From NCBI GenBank assembly GCA_963712065.1, contig CAVQGM010000001.1, positions 1,178,001-1,242,000 of the forward strand: DNA of 64,000 nt, given 5' to 3'. This DNA comes from CAVQGM01 sp963712065 (GTDB taxonomy: Bacteria; Actinomycetota; Acidimicrobiia; Acidimicrobiales; Acidimicrobilacustridaceae). Shown one piece after another: positions 35,842 through 43,679 of the stretch. A model generated the notes under the pieces. It was given only the letters and a program-made list of their open reading frames with translations, was not told the origin of the DNA and searched no databases. Within the stretch, counting starts at the first letter, position 1; every line of letters begins with the position of its first letter. The translations under genes and the position numbers were made by a program.

Positions 35842-37246
35842 TCAGGCACCGCTGCGCACGATCTGGGTGAGCTCGGTGACCTGGTCGTAGATCTGGCGAC
35901 GTTCCTTCATCAGGCCGCCCATCTTCTCGACGGCGTGGATGACCGTCGTGTGGTCCCGCCCACCGAACTCCCGGGCGATGGCGGGATAGCTGAGGTCGGT
36001 GAGCTCGCGGAAGACGTACATCGAGATCTGGCGGGCGGTCACGAGCGGCCGCCGCCGGCTCTTGCCCCGGATCTCGTCGATCGAGAAGCCGAACATGTCG
36101 GCGGTCTTGCGCAGGATGAGGTCGGGGGTGATGGGCCGGGGCTGGCTGTCGGTGATGATGTCCGACAGCACGCGCTCGGCCAGCTCCACCGACAGGTGCT
36201 CCTTGGTGAGGCTGGCGTAGGCGCAGACCCGGATGAGGGCCCCCTCGAGCTCACGGATGTTGTTGGTGATGTTGGAGGCGATGAACTCGAGCACGTCGTC
36301 GGGCGGCGGCACCGGCTCGCTCTCGGCCTTCTTGCGGAGGATGGCCAGCCGGGTCTCGAGCTCTGGGGGGTTGATCTCGGTGGTGAGGCCCATCTTGAAG
36401 CGGCTCCGGAGCCGGTCCTCGAGCGTTGGCGATGGCGTCCGGTGGCCGGTCCGACGACAGGACGATCTGCCGGTTGGCCTGGTAGAGGGCGTTGAAGGTG
36501 TGGAACAGCTCTTCTTGGAGCTGCTCGGACTTCTCGATGAACTGGATGTCGTCGAGGAGCAGGACGTCGACCTCGCGGTACCGCTTCTTGAAGTCGGCCA
36601 TGGCGCCAGCACGGATGGCGTCGACGAACTGGTTGAGGAAGGTCTCGGTGGTGACGTAGCGGACCACGAAGGTGGGGTAGTTCTCGTTCACGTAGTGGGC
36701 CACCGCCTGGAGCAGGTGGGTCTTGCCGAGGCCGGCGTCGCCGTAGATGAACAGCGGGTTGTAGGCCCGAGCCGGGGTCTCGGCGACCGACAGCGCGGCG
36801 GCGTGCGCGAAGCGGTTCGAGGTGCCGATCACGAAGGCGTCGAAGGTGTACCTCCGGGTGCCCCCGTCGACCGGTCCGGCGACGACGGGGCTGTCTCCGT
36901 CGCCCGATGCCGGCTCGTCGAGTGAGACGAGGTCCACGTCGTCACGCAGATCCACCAAGTCGTCCACAGGTTCGTCCACAAGGCCGGTGAGGGGGGCGTC
37001 GGTGCGCACCTCCACCCGGAGGTCGAGCTCGCCGGCGCCCACATCGGACAACGCGCTGCGCACGAGGGTGAGGTAGCGCCCTTCGATGCGGTCCTTCACC
37101 ACGGAGCTGGGAACGGCGAGCACGAGCCCGTGGTCGACCAGCTCGACCGCCTCGGCGCCGTTGAACGTCGTGAGCCAGACCGCCTCCGAGACCTGTTCCC
37201 GGAGCACCTCCGCGCAGGCTGTCCACAGTTCCTGCGCTCCGTCCAC
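35842..37246 (-). CDS. dnaA: Chromosomal replication initiator DnaA, interrupted by a one-base frameshift
   Basis: The start chosen is the GTG at 37246, after GAGGAGG. Domain I is ELWTACAEVLREQVSEAVWLTTFNG; a linker follows; the AAA domain has Walker A GDAGLGKTHLLQ, Walker B VDVLLLDDIQF and IVLSSDRPPDAIA. At about 36427 one extra A turns the expected A-T-L-E-D-R-L-R-S-R-F into another frame, where TLEDRLRSRFKMGLTTEINPPELETRLAIL continues to domain IV with its signature GGRDHTTVIHAVEK. Correcting one base yields about 467 residues. DnaA binds the origin and opens it; loss would be lethal, so a sequence error is the likeliest cause. Confidence 0.93.
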
Positions 37247-37297
37247 CAGCCCAAAGCCTCCTCGGTTCCCCCGGAACCCCACAGTGACGTCCACAAC

Positions 37298-37306
37298 TGT
37301 GGATAA
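37298..37306 (-). promoter_or_regulatory. Perfect DnaA box upstream of dnaA
   Basis: TTATCCACA on the minus strand, 52 bases upstream of the dnaA start codon, with TCCACA-AC-TGTGGA symmetry on its other side. It would allow DnaA to repress its own gene or take part in origin function. Confidence 0.8.
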
Positions 37307-37535
37307 CGACGGGGGTGCCCACGTGGGGGACGCTCCGCCGCCGGCACCCGTTCGACGGAGCGGAAGGATCGGCGAGGCGCCGGCCCACTCCCAACGGGTG
37401 GAGGACGGACCGTAGCACCGTGCCCAGCGGTGCGCACAAGGTGGGAACGACGCCTCGGTCATGGCGGGCCAAGGCCCGTTCCGGGGTGGTCCTTCGCCGA
37501 CCCACGCCCCCGGGCACTCCCTGGGGAACCCCGGG

Positions 37536-37565
37536 TTGCCCGGGGGGCGGCCCAGTCAGTAGCGT
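37536..37565 (+). promoter_or_regulatory. Promoter for the rpmH-rnpA-yidD-yidC-khpB operon
   Basis: TTGCCC (37536-37541) and TAGCGT (37560-37565) are 18 bases apart, a good housekeeping-type promoter. Transcription would begin near 37572, giving rpmH a leader of about 200 bases. Confidence 0.5.
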
Positions 37566-37770
37566 GGCCCGATCGTGGCCGACGTGCGCCCCCACCCCGG
37601 AGCGGGAACGGGGACGGGCGACGGCCACCGTGGAGGGTCGGTCGCACCCTCTGCGGTGATCTTCGGGGCGCCGATCGCCCACACCCCGACCCCGGCACGC
37701 GCCGGCGTCGCGGGCTCGAGCACGCAGCGTGGCCGCCGACCGGGAGGTCCGGTGGTGGAGGAGGCAACAG

Positions 37771-37905
37771 GTGAAGCGCACGTATCAGCCGAACAACCGG
37801 CGGCGCGCCAAGCGCCACGGGTTCCGGCATCGCATGTCGACGCGCGCCGGGCGCGCCGTGCTCCGGTCCCGCCGGCTGAAGGGTCGGCACCGTCTGTCGG
37901 CCTGA
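37771..37905 (+). CDS. rpmH: Ribosomal protein bL34
   Basis: 44 residues, GTG start with GGAGGAGG upstream. The translation is a textbook L34: VKRTYQPNNRRRAKRHGFRHRMSTRAGRAVLRSRRLKGRHRLSA. It is a small basic component of the large subunit. The gene sits divergent from dnaA and directly before rnpA, as in nearly all bacteria. Its stop codon TGA overlaps a CTG that is the best start candidate for rnpA. A second reading frame is open through the whole gene. Confidence 0.97.
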   Translation: MKRTYQPNNRRRAKRHGFRHRMSTRAGRAVLRSRRLKGRHRLSA

Positions 37906-38288
37906 TCTGGCGCATCCGGAGCCGGAAGGGCTTCGACGCGCTGCGTCGGACCGGTTGCCGGGCCCGGAGCGGCCCGGTGCGGGTAGCCTTCGACCCAGAC
38001 CCGCCCGACCGATCGGCCGGGCCCCCGGACCCGCCCCGCGTCGCGTTCGCCGTCGGGCGGAAGGTGGGCTCTGCGGTGGTGCGCAACCGGGTCCGGCGTC
38101 GCCTCAGAGCCGCGATGGTCGACGCGGCCCGCGACCAGCGGCTCCGGCCGGGTGCGTACCTGGTCAGCGCCGGTCCCGACATCGTCCCCATGTCCTTCGA
38201 AGAGGTCCAGCGAAGCGTGTTCACCGCCCTGCAGCGGCTCGAGCCAGCGGCCCCCGATGGCTCTGGCGCGGCCCGGTCCCGCACATGA
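37902..38288 (+). CDS. rnpA: RNase P protein component
   Basis: About 128 residues if translation begins at the CTG at 37902, which overlaps the rpmH stop (CTGA). The conserved start of actinobacterial RnpA (IWRIRSRKGFDALRRTG) begins at the very next codon, and there is no ATG, GTG or TTG nearby in frame. The RNA-binding signature is present: RVAFAVGRKVGSAVVRNRVRRRLRAAM (RNR motif), then LRPGAYLVSAGPDIVPMSFEEVQRSV. The protein assists the RNase P RNA in maturing tRNA 5' ends. The stop overlaps the yidD start (ATGA). Confidence 0.88.
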   Translation: MIWRIRSRKGFDALRRTGCRARSGPVRVAFDPDPPDRSAGPPDPPRVAFAVGRKVGSAVVRNRVRRRLRAAMVDAARDQRLRPGAYLVSAGPDIVPMSFEEVQRSVFTALQRLEPAAPDGSGAARSRT

Positions 38289-38632
38289 CCGCCGCGACCA
38301 CCGGGGCCGGGGGCTCGATGCCGGGGATGGGGCCGAAGCCGGGACTCGGGGGCCCCACGGACGACGCCGGTCCCGCGCTCGCCGTTCGCCGTCGTCGCCG
38401 GCCCGGTCCGGCCGGCCGGTTGCTCCTCGGCCTCATCCACGCCTACCAGTGGGTGATGGGCGGGCGGGCCAGCCCCTGTCGCTTCGTCCCCAGCTGCTCC
38501 AGCTACACCGCCGAGGCCATCGAGGTCCACGGTGCGGCAAGGGGCACCTGGCTCGGCCTCCGCCGGCTGGGTCGCTGCCATCCCTGGGGTGGCCATGGCT
38601 GGGACCCCGTCCCCCCTCGGAAGGCCGCCTGA
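38285..38632 (+). CDS. yidD: Membrane protein insertion efficiency factor YidD
   Basis: 115 residues; ATG overlaps the rnpA stop. After a 45-residue low-complexity N-terminal extension comes the compact YidD core: LLLGLIHAYQWVMGGRASPCRFVPSCSSYTAEAIEVHGAARGTWLGLRRLGRCHPWGGHGWDPVP, with the three family cysteines (PCRFVPSCSSYT and RCHPW). YidD helps YidC insert membrane proteins. The extension before the core is unusual and rich in Gly and Pro; a later start cannot be ruled out, but the ATGA coupling supports this one. Confidence 0.93.
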   Translation: MTAATTGAGGSMPGMGPKPGLGGPTDDAGPALAVRRRRRPGPAGRLLLGLIHAYQWVMGGRASPCRFVPSCSSYTAEAIEVHGAARGTWLGLRRLGRCHPWGGHGWDPVPPRKAA

Positions 38633-39801
38633 TGCAAGCGTTCTTCGATCTGTTCGCCAACATCCTGGCGTTCTTCTACAGCCTGGTCCCCAACTACGCG
38701 ATCGCCATCGTCATGCTCACCCTGCTGGTGATGATCGTGGTGACGCCGCTGACCCTCAAGGGCACGCGGTCGATGATGGTCATGCAGCAGCTCCAGCCGG
38801 AGATGCGCAAGATCCAGACGAAGTACAAAGACGACCGCCAGAAGCTCAACGAGGAGCTGCTGAAGTTCTACAAGGAGAACAACATCAACCCCCTCGGGGG
38901 TTGCCTCCCGCTGCTCGTCCAGGCACCGATCTTCATCGTCCTGTACCAGGTGCTGCGCGGTCTGACCCGTCGCGAGCCCAGCCTGGGGTTCGACTCGGGC
39001 TGGAGCATCGGCCAGTTCGGCCTCGGTAACGGGCCGTCCGCCGCCCCGGATGTCGAACGTGTGTTCGATCCTGCCTACGTCAACCAGTCGACGGAGCTGT
39101 ACCAGGACCTCCACACGTCGACGACGATGGAAGCGTTCGGCATGGACCTGTCCCAGAGCGCCAGTCAGGCGTTGAGCGAGGGCGTCGTCCACGCCCTCCC
39201 CTTTCTGGTGCTGATCGCGATCGTGGCCGTCACCGGCTTCGTCCAGCAGCGCCAGATCCAGGGCCGCAACCCCAACGCCACGGTCAACCCGCAGCAGCAG
39301 ATGATCATGAAGGTCCTCCCGATCTTCCTCCCGGTCATCTCCTTCGGCCTGCCCGCTGGCCTCGTCCTGTACTTCGCCGTGTCGAACCTCTTCCGGATCG
39401 GCCAGCAGGCGTTCATCTCCCGGAGCATCTACGGCATCTCCCGCGCCGACAAGAAGGCTGCGCCGTCGGGCGGCGCCAAGCCCGGCAAGGACGCCAAGGA
39501 TGCCAAGCCAGCCAAGGATGCCAAGGATGAGAAGGCCGCCAGCGCCAAGCGGGCCAAGGATGCCCCGGCCAAGCGGTTGACCCCGAAGGGCGGCGCGTCC
39601 AGAGGTGCGGCGAAGAGCGGGGGCAAGGCGGACGGCGGCGACAAGCCCGCCCGGAAGCCCACCAAGGAACCAACCCAGGGCAGCGGACGAGGTCGATCGG
39701 GTTCGTCGACGTCGTCGGGCTCGAGCAACGGTGGCGGTGGCGACGCCACGACGAGCCCGCCGGCCCTGCAGCCACGAGCCCGCAAGCCAAAGAAGAGGTA
39801 G
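38632..39801 (+). CDS. yidC: Membrane protein insertase YidC
   Basis: 389 residues; ATG shares one base with the yidD stop. Short actinobacterial form without the large periplasmic domain: first helix ILAFFYSLVPNYAIAIVMLTLLVMIVVTPLTLKGTRSMMVMQQLQPEMRKIQTKYKDDRQKLNEELLKFYKENNINPLGGCLPLLVQAPIFIVLYQVLRGL (cytoplasmic hairpin and conserved Arg of the groove at TPLTLKGTRS), then helices FLVLIAIVAVTGFVQQRQ and LPIFLPVISFGLPAGLVLYFAVSNLFRIGQQ. The C-terminal 110 residues are a Lys/Ala/Asp repeat-rich basic tail (KDAKDAKPAKDAKDEK and similar), suited to ribosome docking. Confidence 0.96.
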   Translation: MQAFFDLFANILAFFYSLVPNYAIAIVMLTLLVMIVVTPLTLKGTRSMMVMQQLQPEMRKIQTKYKDDRQKLNEELLKFYKENNINPLGGCLPLLVQAPIFIVLYQVLRGLTRREPSLGFDSGWSIGQFGLGNGPSAAPDVERVFDPAYVNQSTELYQDLHTSTTMEAFGMDLSQSASQALSEGVVHALPFLVLIAIVAVTGFVQQRQIQGRNPNATVNPQQQMIMKVLPIFLPVISFGLPAGLVLYFAVSNLFRIGQQAFISRSIYGISRADKKAAPSGGAKPGKDAKDAKPAKDAKDEKAASAKRAKDAPAKRLTPKGGASRGAAKSGGKADGGDKPARKPTKEPTQGSGRGRSGSSTSSGSSNGGGGDATTSPPALQPRARKPKKR

Positions 39802-39807
39802 CCAGAC

Positions 39808-40782
39808 GTGGAATGGGTGGAGACGACCGGGAAGTCGATCGAGGAGGCGAAGGATGCTGCGCTCGATCAGCTGGGGGTCGATGACGACGACGCCGAGTTC
39901 GAGATCATCGAGGAGCCGCGCGCCGGCCTGTTCGGCCGGGTGCGCGGAGAGGCCCGGGTGCGAGCGCGGATCCGACCGACGGCACCGAGGGCCAAAGCCG
40001 AGCGGCGGGACCGCAAGCGTCGCCGGCCGACCAACGGGGGAGGGGCGACACCACCCGGTGGCCGGGCGGGCTCCCGTGCCTCGACCGCGGTGGAGCCGGA
40101 GGCGCCGGTGGACGACGCCGTCGACCGGGGTGACCGGGAGCGCGAGGAGAAGGGCAACGGCGTTGCGCCGGGCAACGGCAGGGGTGGGACCGAGCGCAAG
40201 AGCTCCGGGGGATCCCGCCGCCGGAATCCTGCGGCCAAGACCGACGACGTCACCGAGACCGAAGTGGATGCCGGTCCGCCGGCCCGAGAAGGAGCGAAGA
40301 TCATGACCAGCGAGCTGAGCCTCGAGGCCCAGGGGGACCTGGTCGAGGACTTCCTCGACGGTCTCCTCGACGCCTTCGACCTCGACGGCGACCTTCGCCG
40401 GGTGGAGATCGACGACGAGACCATCGAGGTCCACATCGACGGCGAGGAGCTCGGTCTCCTCATCGGACCCAAGGGGCAGACCCTCACTGCCGTCCAGGAG
40501 CTGGCTCGCACCGTCGTGCAGCGTCAGTCCGAGGGCCCGACCCGCGGCCGGATCCGCCTCGACGTGGCCGGCTACCGGGAGAAGCGCCGGGTCGCGCTCG
40601 AGCGATTCACCCGACAGGTGGCCGACGAGGTCAAGGCGAGCGGGGTCAAGAAGGCGCTCGAACCGATGTCGCCGCCGGACCGAAAGGTCGTCCACGACAC
40701 CGTGAACACCATCGAGGGGGTGGGCACCATCTCCGAGGGGGAAGAGCCCCGGCGGCGAGTGGTGCTCGTCCCCGAGGACTGA
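39808..40782 (+). CDS. khpB: RNA-binding protein KhpB/Jag
   Basis: 324 residues, GTG start six bases after yidC. The Jag N-domain is EWVETTGKSIEEAKDAALDQLGVDDDDAEFEIIEEPRAGLFGRVRGEARVRAR. A disordered Arg/Gly-rich stretch of about 100 residues follows, then a KH domain with the GxxG loop (EELGLLIGPKGQTLTAVQELARTVVQ) and an R3H domain (REKRRVALERFTRQVADEVKASGVKKALEPMSPPDRKVVHDTV). KhpB binds RNA, usually with KhpA, and affects envelope growth. The position after yidC is conserved. The long disordered linker is larger than in Firmicutes. Confidence 0.95.
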   Translation: MEWVETTGKSIEEAKDAALDQLGVDDDDAEFEIIEEPRAGLFGRVRGEARVRARIRPTAPRAKAERRDRKRRRPTNGGGATPPGGRAGSRASTAVEPEAPVDDAVDRGDREREEKGNGVAPGNGRGGTERKSSGGSRRRNPAAKTDDVTETEVDAGPPAREGAKIMTSELSLEAQGDLVEDFLDGLLDAFDLDGDLRRVEIDDETIEVHIDGEELGLLIGPKGQTLTAVQELARTVVQRQSEGPTRGRIRLDVAGYREKRRVALERFTRQVADEVKASGVKKALEPMSPPDRKVVHDTVNTIEGVGTISEGEEPRRRVVLVPED

Positions 40783-40828
40783 GTCGGGTCACCCGGTCGG
40801 TCGGCGATGACCGACCGGGCCCCTCCTG

Positions 40829-41464
40829 ATGGATCCGCCCGCGTTCCTCACCGCCCGTCTCGTCCCGGTGCTCGACGAAGCCCGGGCCCGGGGATTCCTC
40901 GGTCCGGGCCCGGTCGAGGCCCACGTGGCCCACGCCCTCGGCTTCGCCGCCGTCATCGAGCCCGTGGTACCCGACGTGGCCCTCGATCTCGGCAGCGGCG
41001 GCGGCCTCCCCGGGCTGGTGCTGGCCCTCGTGTGGCCCTCGGCGACCTGGGTACTGCTCGATGCCGGCCAGCGGCGCACGGCGTTCCTCAGCGAGGCGGT
41101 GGCGGCGTTGGACCTCGGCGACCGCGTCACCGTCGAACGGGCCCGGGCCGAGGAGTGCGGCCGCCACCCCGATCGTCGGGCCCGTTTCGATCTGGTGACC
41201 GCCCGCAGCTTCGGCCCCCCCGCCGTGGTCGCCGAGTGTGCCGCCCCCTTCCTCCGGGTGGGTGGCCTGTTGGTCGTGTCCGGACCGCCGGAGGCGGCCG
41301 ACGACCGGTGGCCGGCCGAGGGCGTCGCCCTGGTGGGGTTGGCGTCCCGTCGGCCCGGCGTCGTCACCGGCACCGCCCACTTCGAGGTGCTGGAGCAGGG
41401 AAGCCCCTGCCCGGACCGCTTCCCTCGGCGGGTGGGCGTGGCCGCCAAGCGCCCGCTGTTCTGA
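40829..41464 (+). CDS. rsmG: 16S rRNA (guanine527-N7)-methyltransferase
   Basis: 211 residues, ATG at 40829. The SAM-binding loop is DVALDLGSGGGLPGLVLALVWPSATWVLLDAGQRRTAFLSEAV, with EECGRHPDRRARFDLVTARSF further on and the usual ending CPDRFPRRVGVAAKRPLF. It methylates G527 of 16S rRNA; loss often gives low-level streptomycin resistance. The gene lies between khpB and parA as in most actinobacteria, and two parS sites follow it. Confidence 0.94.
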   Translation: MDPPAFLTARLVPVLDEARARGFLGPGPVEAHVAHALGFAAVIEPVVPDVALDLGSGGGLPGLVLALVWPSATWVLLDAGQRRTAFLSEAVAALDLGDRVTVERARAEECGRHPDRRARFDLVTARSFGPPAVVAECAAPFLRVGGLLVVSGPPEAADDRWPAEGVALVGLASRRPGVVTGTAHFEVLEQGSPCPDRFPRRVGVAAKRPLF

Positions 41465-41487
41465 GCCGGTTCCGGAAGGGGATCCCC

Positions 41488-41513
41488 CGAGGTGTTTCAC
41501 GTGAAACACCTCG
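41488..41513. promoter_or_regulatory. parS: parS centromere site 1
   Basis: The central 16 bases (41493-41508) are the exact parS consensus TGTTTCACGTGAAACA, and perfect dyad symmetry extends to 26 bases. It lies just upstream of parA. ParB would load here to start origin partition. Confidence 0.95.
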
Positions 41514-41530
41514 TCGGGTGGATTCCTCGG

Positions 41531-41548
41531 CGGTTTCACGTGAAACCG
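41531..41548. promoter_or_regulatory. parS: parS centromere site 2
   Basis: GGTTTCACGTGAAACC (41532-41547) differs from the consensus only at the outermost symmetric base pair and is an 18-base palindrome overall. Its centre is 39 bp from that of site 1, between rsmG and parA. Confidence 0.9.
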
Positions 41549-41595
41549 GGCCGGGGATCCTTGACCCGGCCCAGGCCACCGGGAAGGATGGCCCG

Positions 41596-42630
41596 GTGAC
41601 CTCCGACTCCCCCTCGGCACCGGGGACGCCGGGGTTCGGGATGCTCCGTCGCTTCCTGCCCGCGCAGGACGACGTGCCGCAGGTGGACGCCCCCCCGGCT
41701 GCGGCACCTGGTCTCGACGCCCCGCCCGCGTCCGGGCCGCCGGACTCCGACGACTCGCCTCCGGATGGATCGGCGACCAAGGAGATCCCCGCGGACCTCC
41801 TCCTCGCCGAACGAGTGGTGGAGGCCGGCGAGCCGGCATCGAGCCCGCGGCCCCTCCCTCGGGTGATCGCGGTGGCCAACCAGAAAGGCGGCGTGGGCAA
41901 GACCACCACGGCCGTGAACCTGGGAGCCTGCCTGGCCGAGCTCGGCTACCGCACACTGGTGGTGGACCTCGATCCGCAGGGCAACGCCTCGACTGGCCTG
42001 GGGGTGAACATCCGCGCCCTGGATGCGTCCATGTACGACGTCATCATCAGCGGAACCCCGCTGGACGACTGCATCGAGGGCAGCTCGGTGCGGAACCTGT
42101 TCGTGGCTCCTGCCAGCCTGGACCTGGCCGGCGCCGAGATCGAGTTGGTGCCCGCCTTCAGCCGCGAGCTGAAGCTGCGCAACGCCCTCCACGAGGTCCA
42201 GGACGACTTCGACTTCGTCTTCATCGACTGTCCGCCCTCGCTCGGTCTGTTGACGGTCAACGCCTTCGCGGCCGCCACCGAGGTGCTGGTGCCCATCCAG
42301 TGCGAGTACTACGCGCTGGAGGGGCTGGGCCAGCTGCTGCGGAACGTCGATCTGGTTCAGCGCAACCTGAACCCGGCCCTCGAGGTGAGTGCCATCGTGC
42401 TCGTCATGTACGACGCCCGCACGAAGCTTGCCGAGCAGGTGGCGGACGAGGTCCGGACCCACTTCGGCGACAAGGTCCTGCGCCAGGTCGTCCCTCGCAC
42501 CGTGCGCCTGTCGGAGGCGCCGTCGTTCGGGCAGCCGATCATCACGTTCGATCCGAGCTCGCGGGGCGCCATCGCCTATCGGGAGCTGGCCAAGGAGGTG
42601 TCCGGTGGGACGGCGAAGCGGACTGGGTAA
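41596..42630 (+). CDS. parA: Chromosome partitioning ATPase ParA
   Basis: 344 residues from the GTG at 41596. Residues 1 to about 90 are a Pro/Ala/Asp-rich disordered extension, longer than in many homologues. The Soj-type ATPase starts at VIAVANQKGGVGKTTTAVNLGACLAELGYRTLVVDLDPQGNASTGLGV (deviant Walker A with the signature Lys), with FDFVFIDCPPSLGLLTVNAF (Walker B) and VPIQCEYYALEGLGQLL. It drives ParB-parS complexes apart. The 3' end overlaps the parB start by 26 bases, and two parS sites are directly upstream. Confidence 0.95.
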   Translation: MTSDSPSAPGTPGFGMLRRFLPAQDDVPQVDAPPAAAPGLDAPPASGPPDSDDSPPDGSATKEIPADLLLAERVVEAGEPASSPRPLPRVIAVANQKGGVGKTTTAVNLGACLAELGYRTLVVDLDPQGNASTGLGVNIRALDASMYDVIISGTPLDDCIEGSSVRNLFVAPASLDLAGAEIELVPAFSRELKLRNALHEVQDDFDFVFIDCPPSLGLLTVNAFAAATEVLVPIQCEYYALEGLGQLLRNVDLVQRNLNPALEVSAIVLVMYDARTKLAEQVADEVRTHFGDKVLRQVVPRTVRLSEAPSFGQPIITFDPSSRGAIAYRELAKEVSGGTAKRTG

Positions 42631-43549
42631 GGGCCTCAACGCCCTCATTCCGGCCGGTGAACGGGTCGAGCAGGCCGCCCCGCAGGCCCACCTGCAAGAG
42701 CTGCCCGTGGCCCACATCGAGCCCAACCCGGTCCAGCCCCGGGCCTACTTCGATGACGAGGCGCTCGCCTCCCTCACCGATTCGATCCGCGAGGTCGGCG
42801 TGCTCCAGCCGGTGCTGGTCCGGGTCACCGGCCCCGACCGCTACGAGCTCATCGCCGGCGAGCGCCGCTGGCGGGCGGCTCGTCAGGCCGGTTTGCGCAC
42901 GATCCCGGCGCTGGTGCGGTCGGTCGACACCACCCAGTCGCTCGAGCAGGCCCTGGTCGAGAACCTCCACCGCGAGGACCTCAACCCGCTCGAGGAGGCA
43001 GCCGCCTACCAGCAGCTCGTCGACGAGTTCTCGCTCACCCAGGACCAGGTCGCCCAGAAGGTGGGTCGCAGCCGTTCGGCGGTGGCCAACACGATGCGGT
43101 TGCTGCAGCTCCCACCGCTCGTGCAGAAGTACGTGGCCGACCGTCAGCTCACCGCTGGCCACGCCCGGGCCGTCCTCGCCATCCAGGACCGGGCCGTCCA
43201 GGAGGAGGTCGCCAAGCTGGCAGTGGAGGAGGAGCTGACCGTCCGCGAGATCGAGGAGCTGGTGCGGCGCCAGCTCGACGGCGACACGCCCGGCCCGGCG
43301 GCCGACGCCACCCCGTCCCCATCGATCTCCCCGCCGGCCCGGACCCCCGGAACCGTGCGGCCGGCATCCGTGCTGGAGCTCGAGGACGCCCTCGGCGATC
43401 TCCTCGACACCCGGGTCGCCGTCCAGTTGGGGGCCCGCCGCGGCAAGGTCGTCATCGAGTTCGCGACGCTCGACGACCTCGATCGCATTGCCCGCGTCAT
43501 CACCGATCGACCGATCGCCGACGCCGATGCCGCCTCCCCCGGCGTGTGA
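42605..43549 (+). CDS. parB: Chromosome partitioning protein ParB
   Basis: 314 residues; the GTG at 42605 is preceded by a near-perfect ribosome site (AAGGAGGTG) inside the end of parA. The N-terminal ParA-stimulating peptide RRSGLGKGLNALIP is typical. The CTPase/clamp domain follows: LPVAHIEPNPVQPRAYFDDEALASLTDSIREVGVLQPVLVR, GERRWRAARQAGL and LVENLHREDLNPLEEAAAYQQL. The helix-turn-helix is LTQDQVAQKVGRSRSAVANTMRLLQLP. The C-terminal dimer domain ends the protein. It converges on the cwlM-like gene. Confidence 0.95.
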   Translation: MGRRSGLGKGLNALIPAGERVEQAAPQAHLQELPVAHIEPNPVQPRAYFDDEALASLTDSIREVGVLQPVLVRVTGPDRYELIAGERRWRAARQAGLRTIPALVRSVDTTQSLEQALVENLHREDLNPLEEAAAYQQLVDEFSLTQDQVAQKVGRSRSAVANTMRLLQLPPLVQKYVADRQLTAGHARAVLAIQDRAVQEEVAKLAVEEELTVREIEELVRRQLDGDTPGPAADATPSPSISPPARTPGTVRPASVLELEDALGDLLDTRVAVQLGARRGKVVIEFATLDDLDRIARVITDRPIADADAASPGV

Positions 43550-43679
43550 CCGCCGCCACCTGCTCCAACCGTTAACCACAGGGTTGGTCACAGGGTGTGG
43601 ACGACGGTGGCACCCCACCGGCGGCACCCGCTGAACCGGATCCTGAGCTCGTGGCGACGCTCGCCGGGCGCCGGGCGCG

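Larger units (their letters stand above)
37247..37770. other. dnaA-rpmH intergenic region with DnaA box and rpmH promoter
   Basis: 524 bp between the divergent dnaA and rpmH genes. It holds a perfect DnaA box (37298-37306) near the dnaA start, preceded by an inverted partner TCCACA at 37290-37295, and a promoter at 37536-37565 facing rpmH. I see no confirmed gene in it, although an open frame beginning at the GTG at 37575 runs through rpmH into rnpA (see findings). Confidence 0.6.

Noticed and set aside
35355..36436. Programmed ribosomal frameshifting in dnaA and dnaN
   Set aside because: No slippery heptamer, internal ribosome-like stimulator or stem-loop was apparent at either site, and neither gene is known for this.
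43550..43679. DnaA-box-like TTAACCACA and a short open frame between parB and the cwlM-like gene
   Set aside because: One mismatch to the box, single copy and no other origin feature; the frame has no start signal or similarity.
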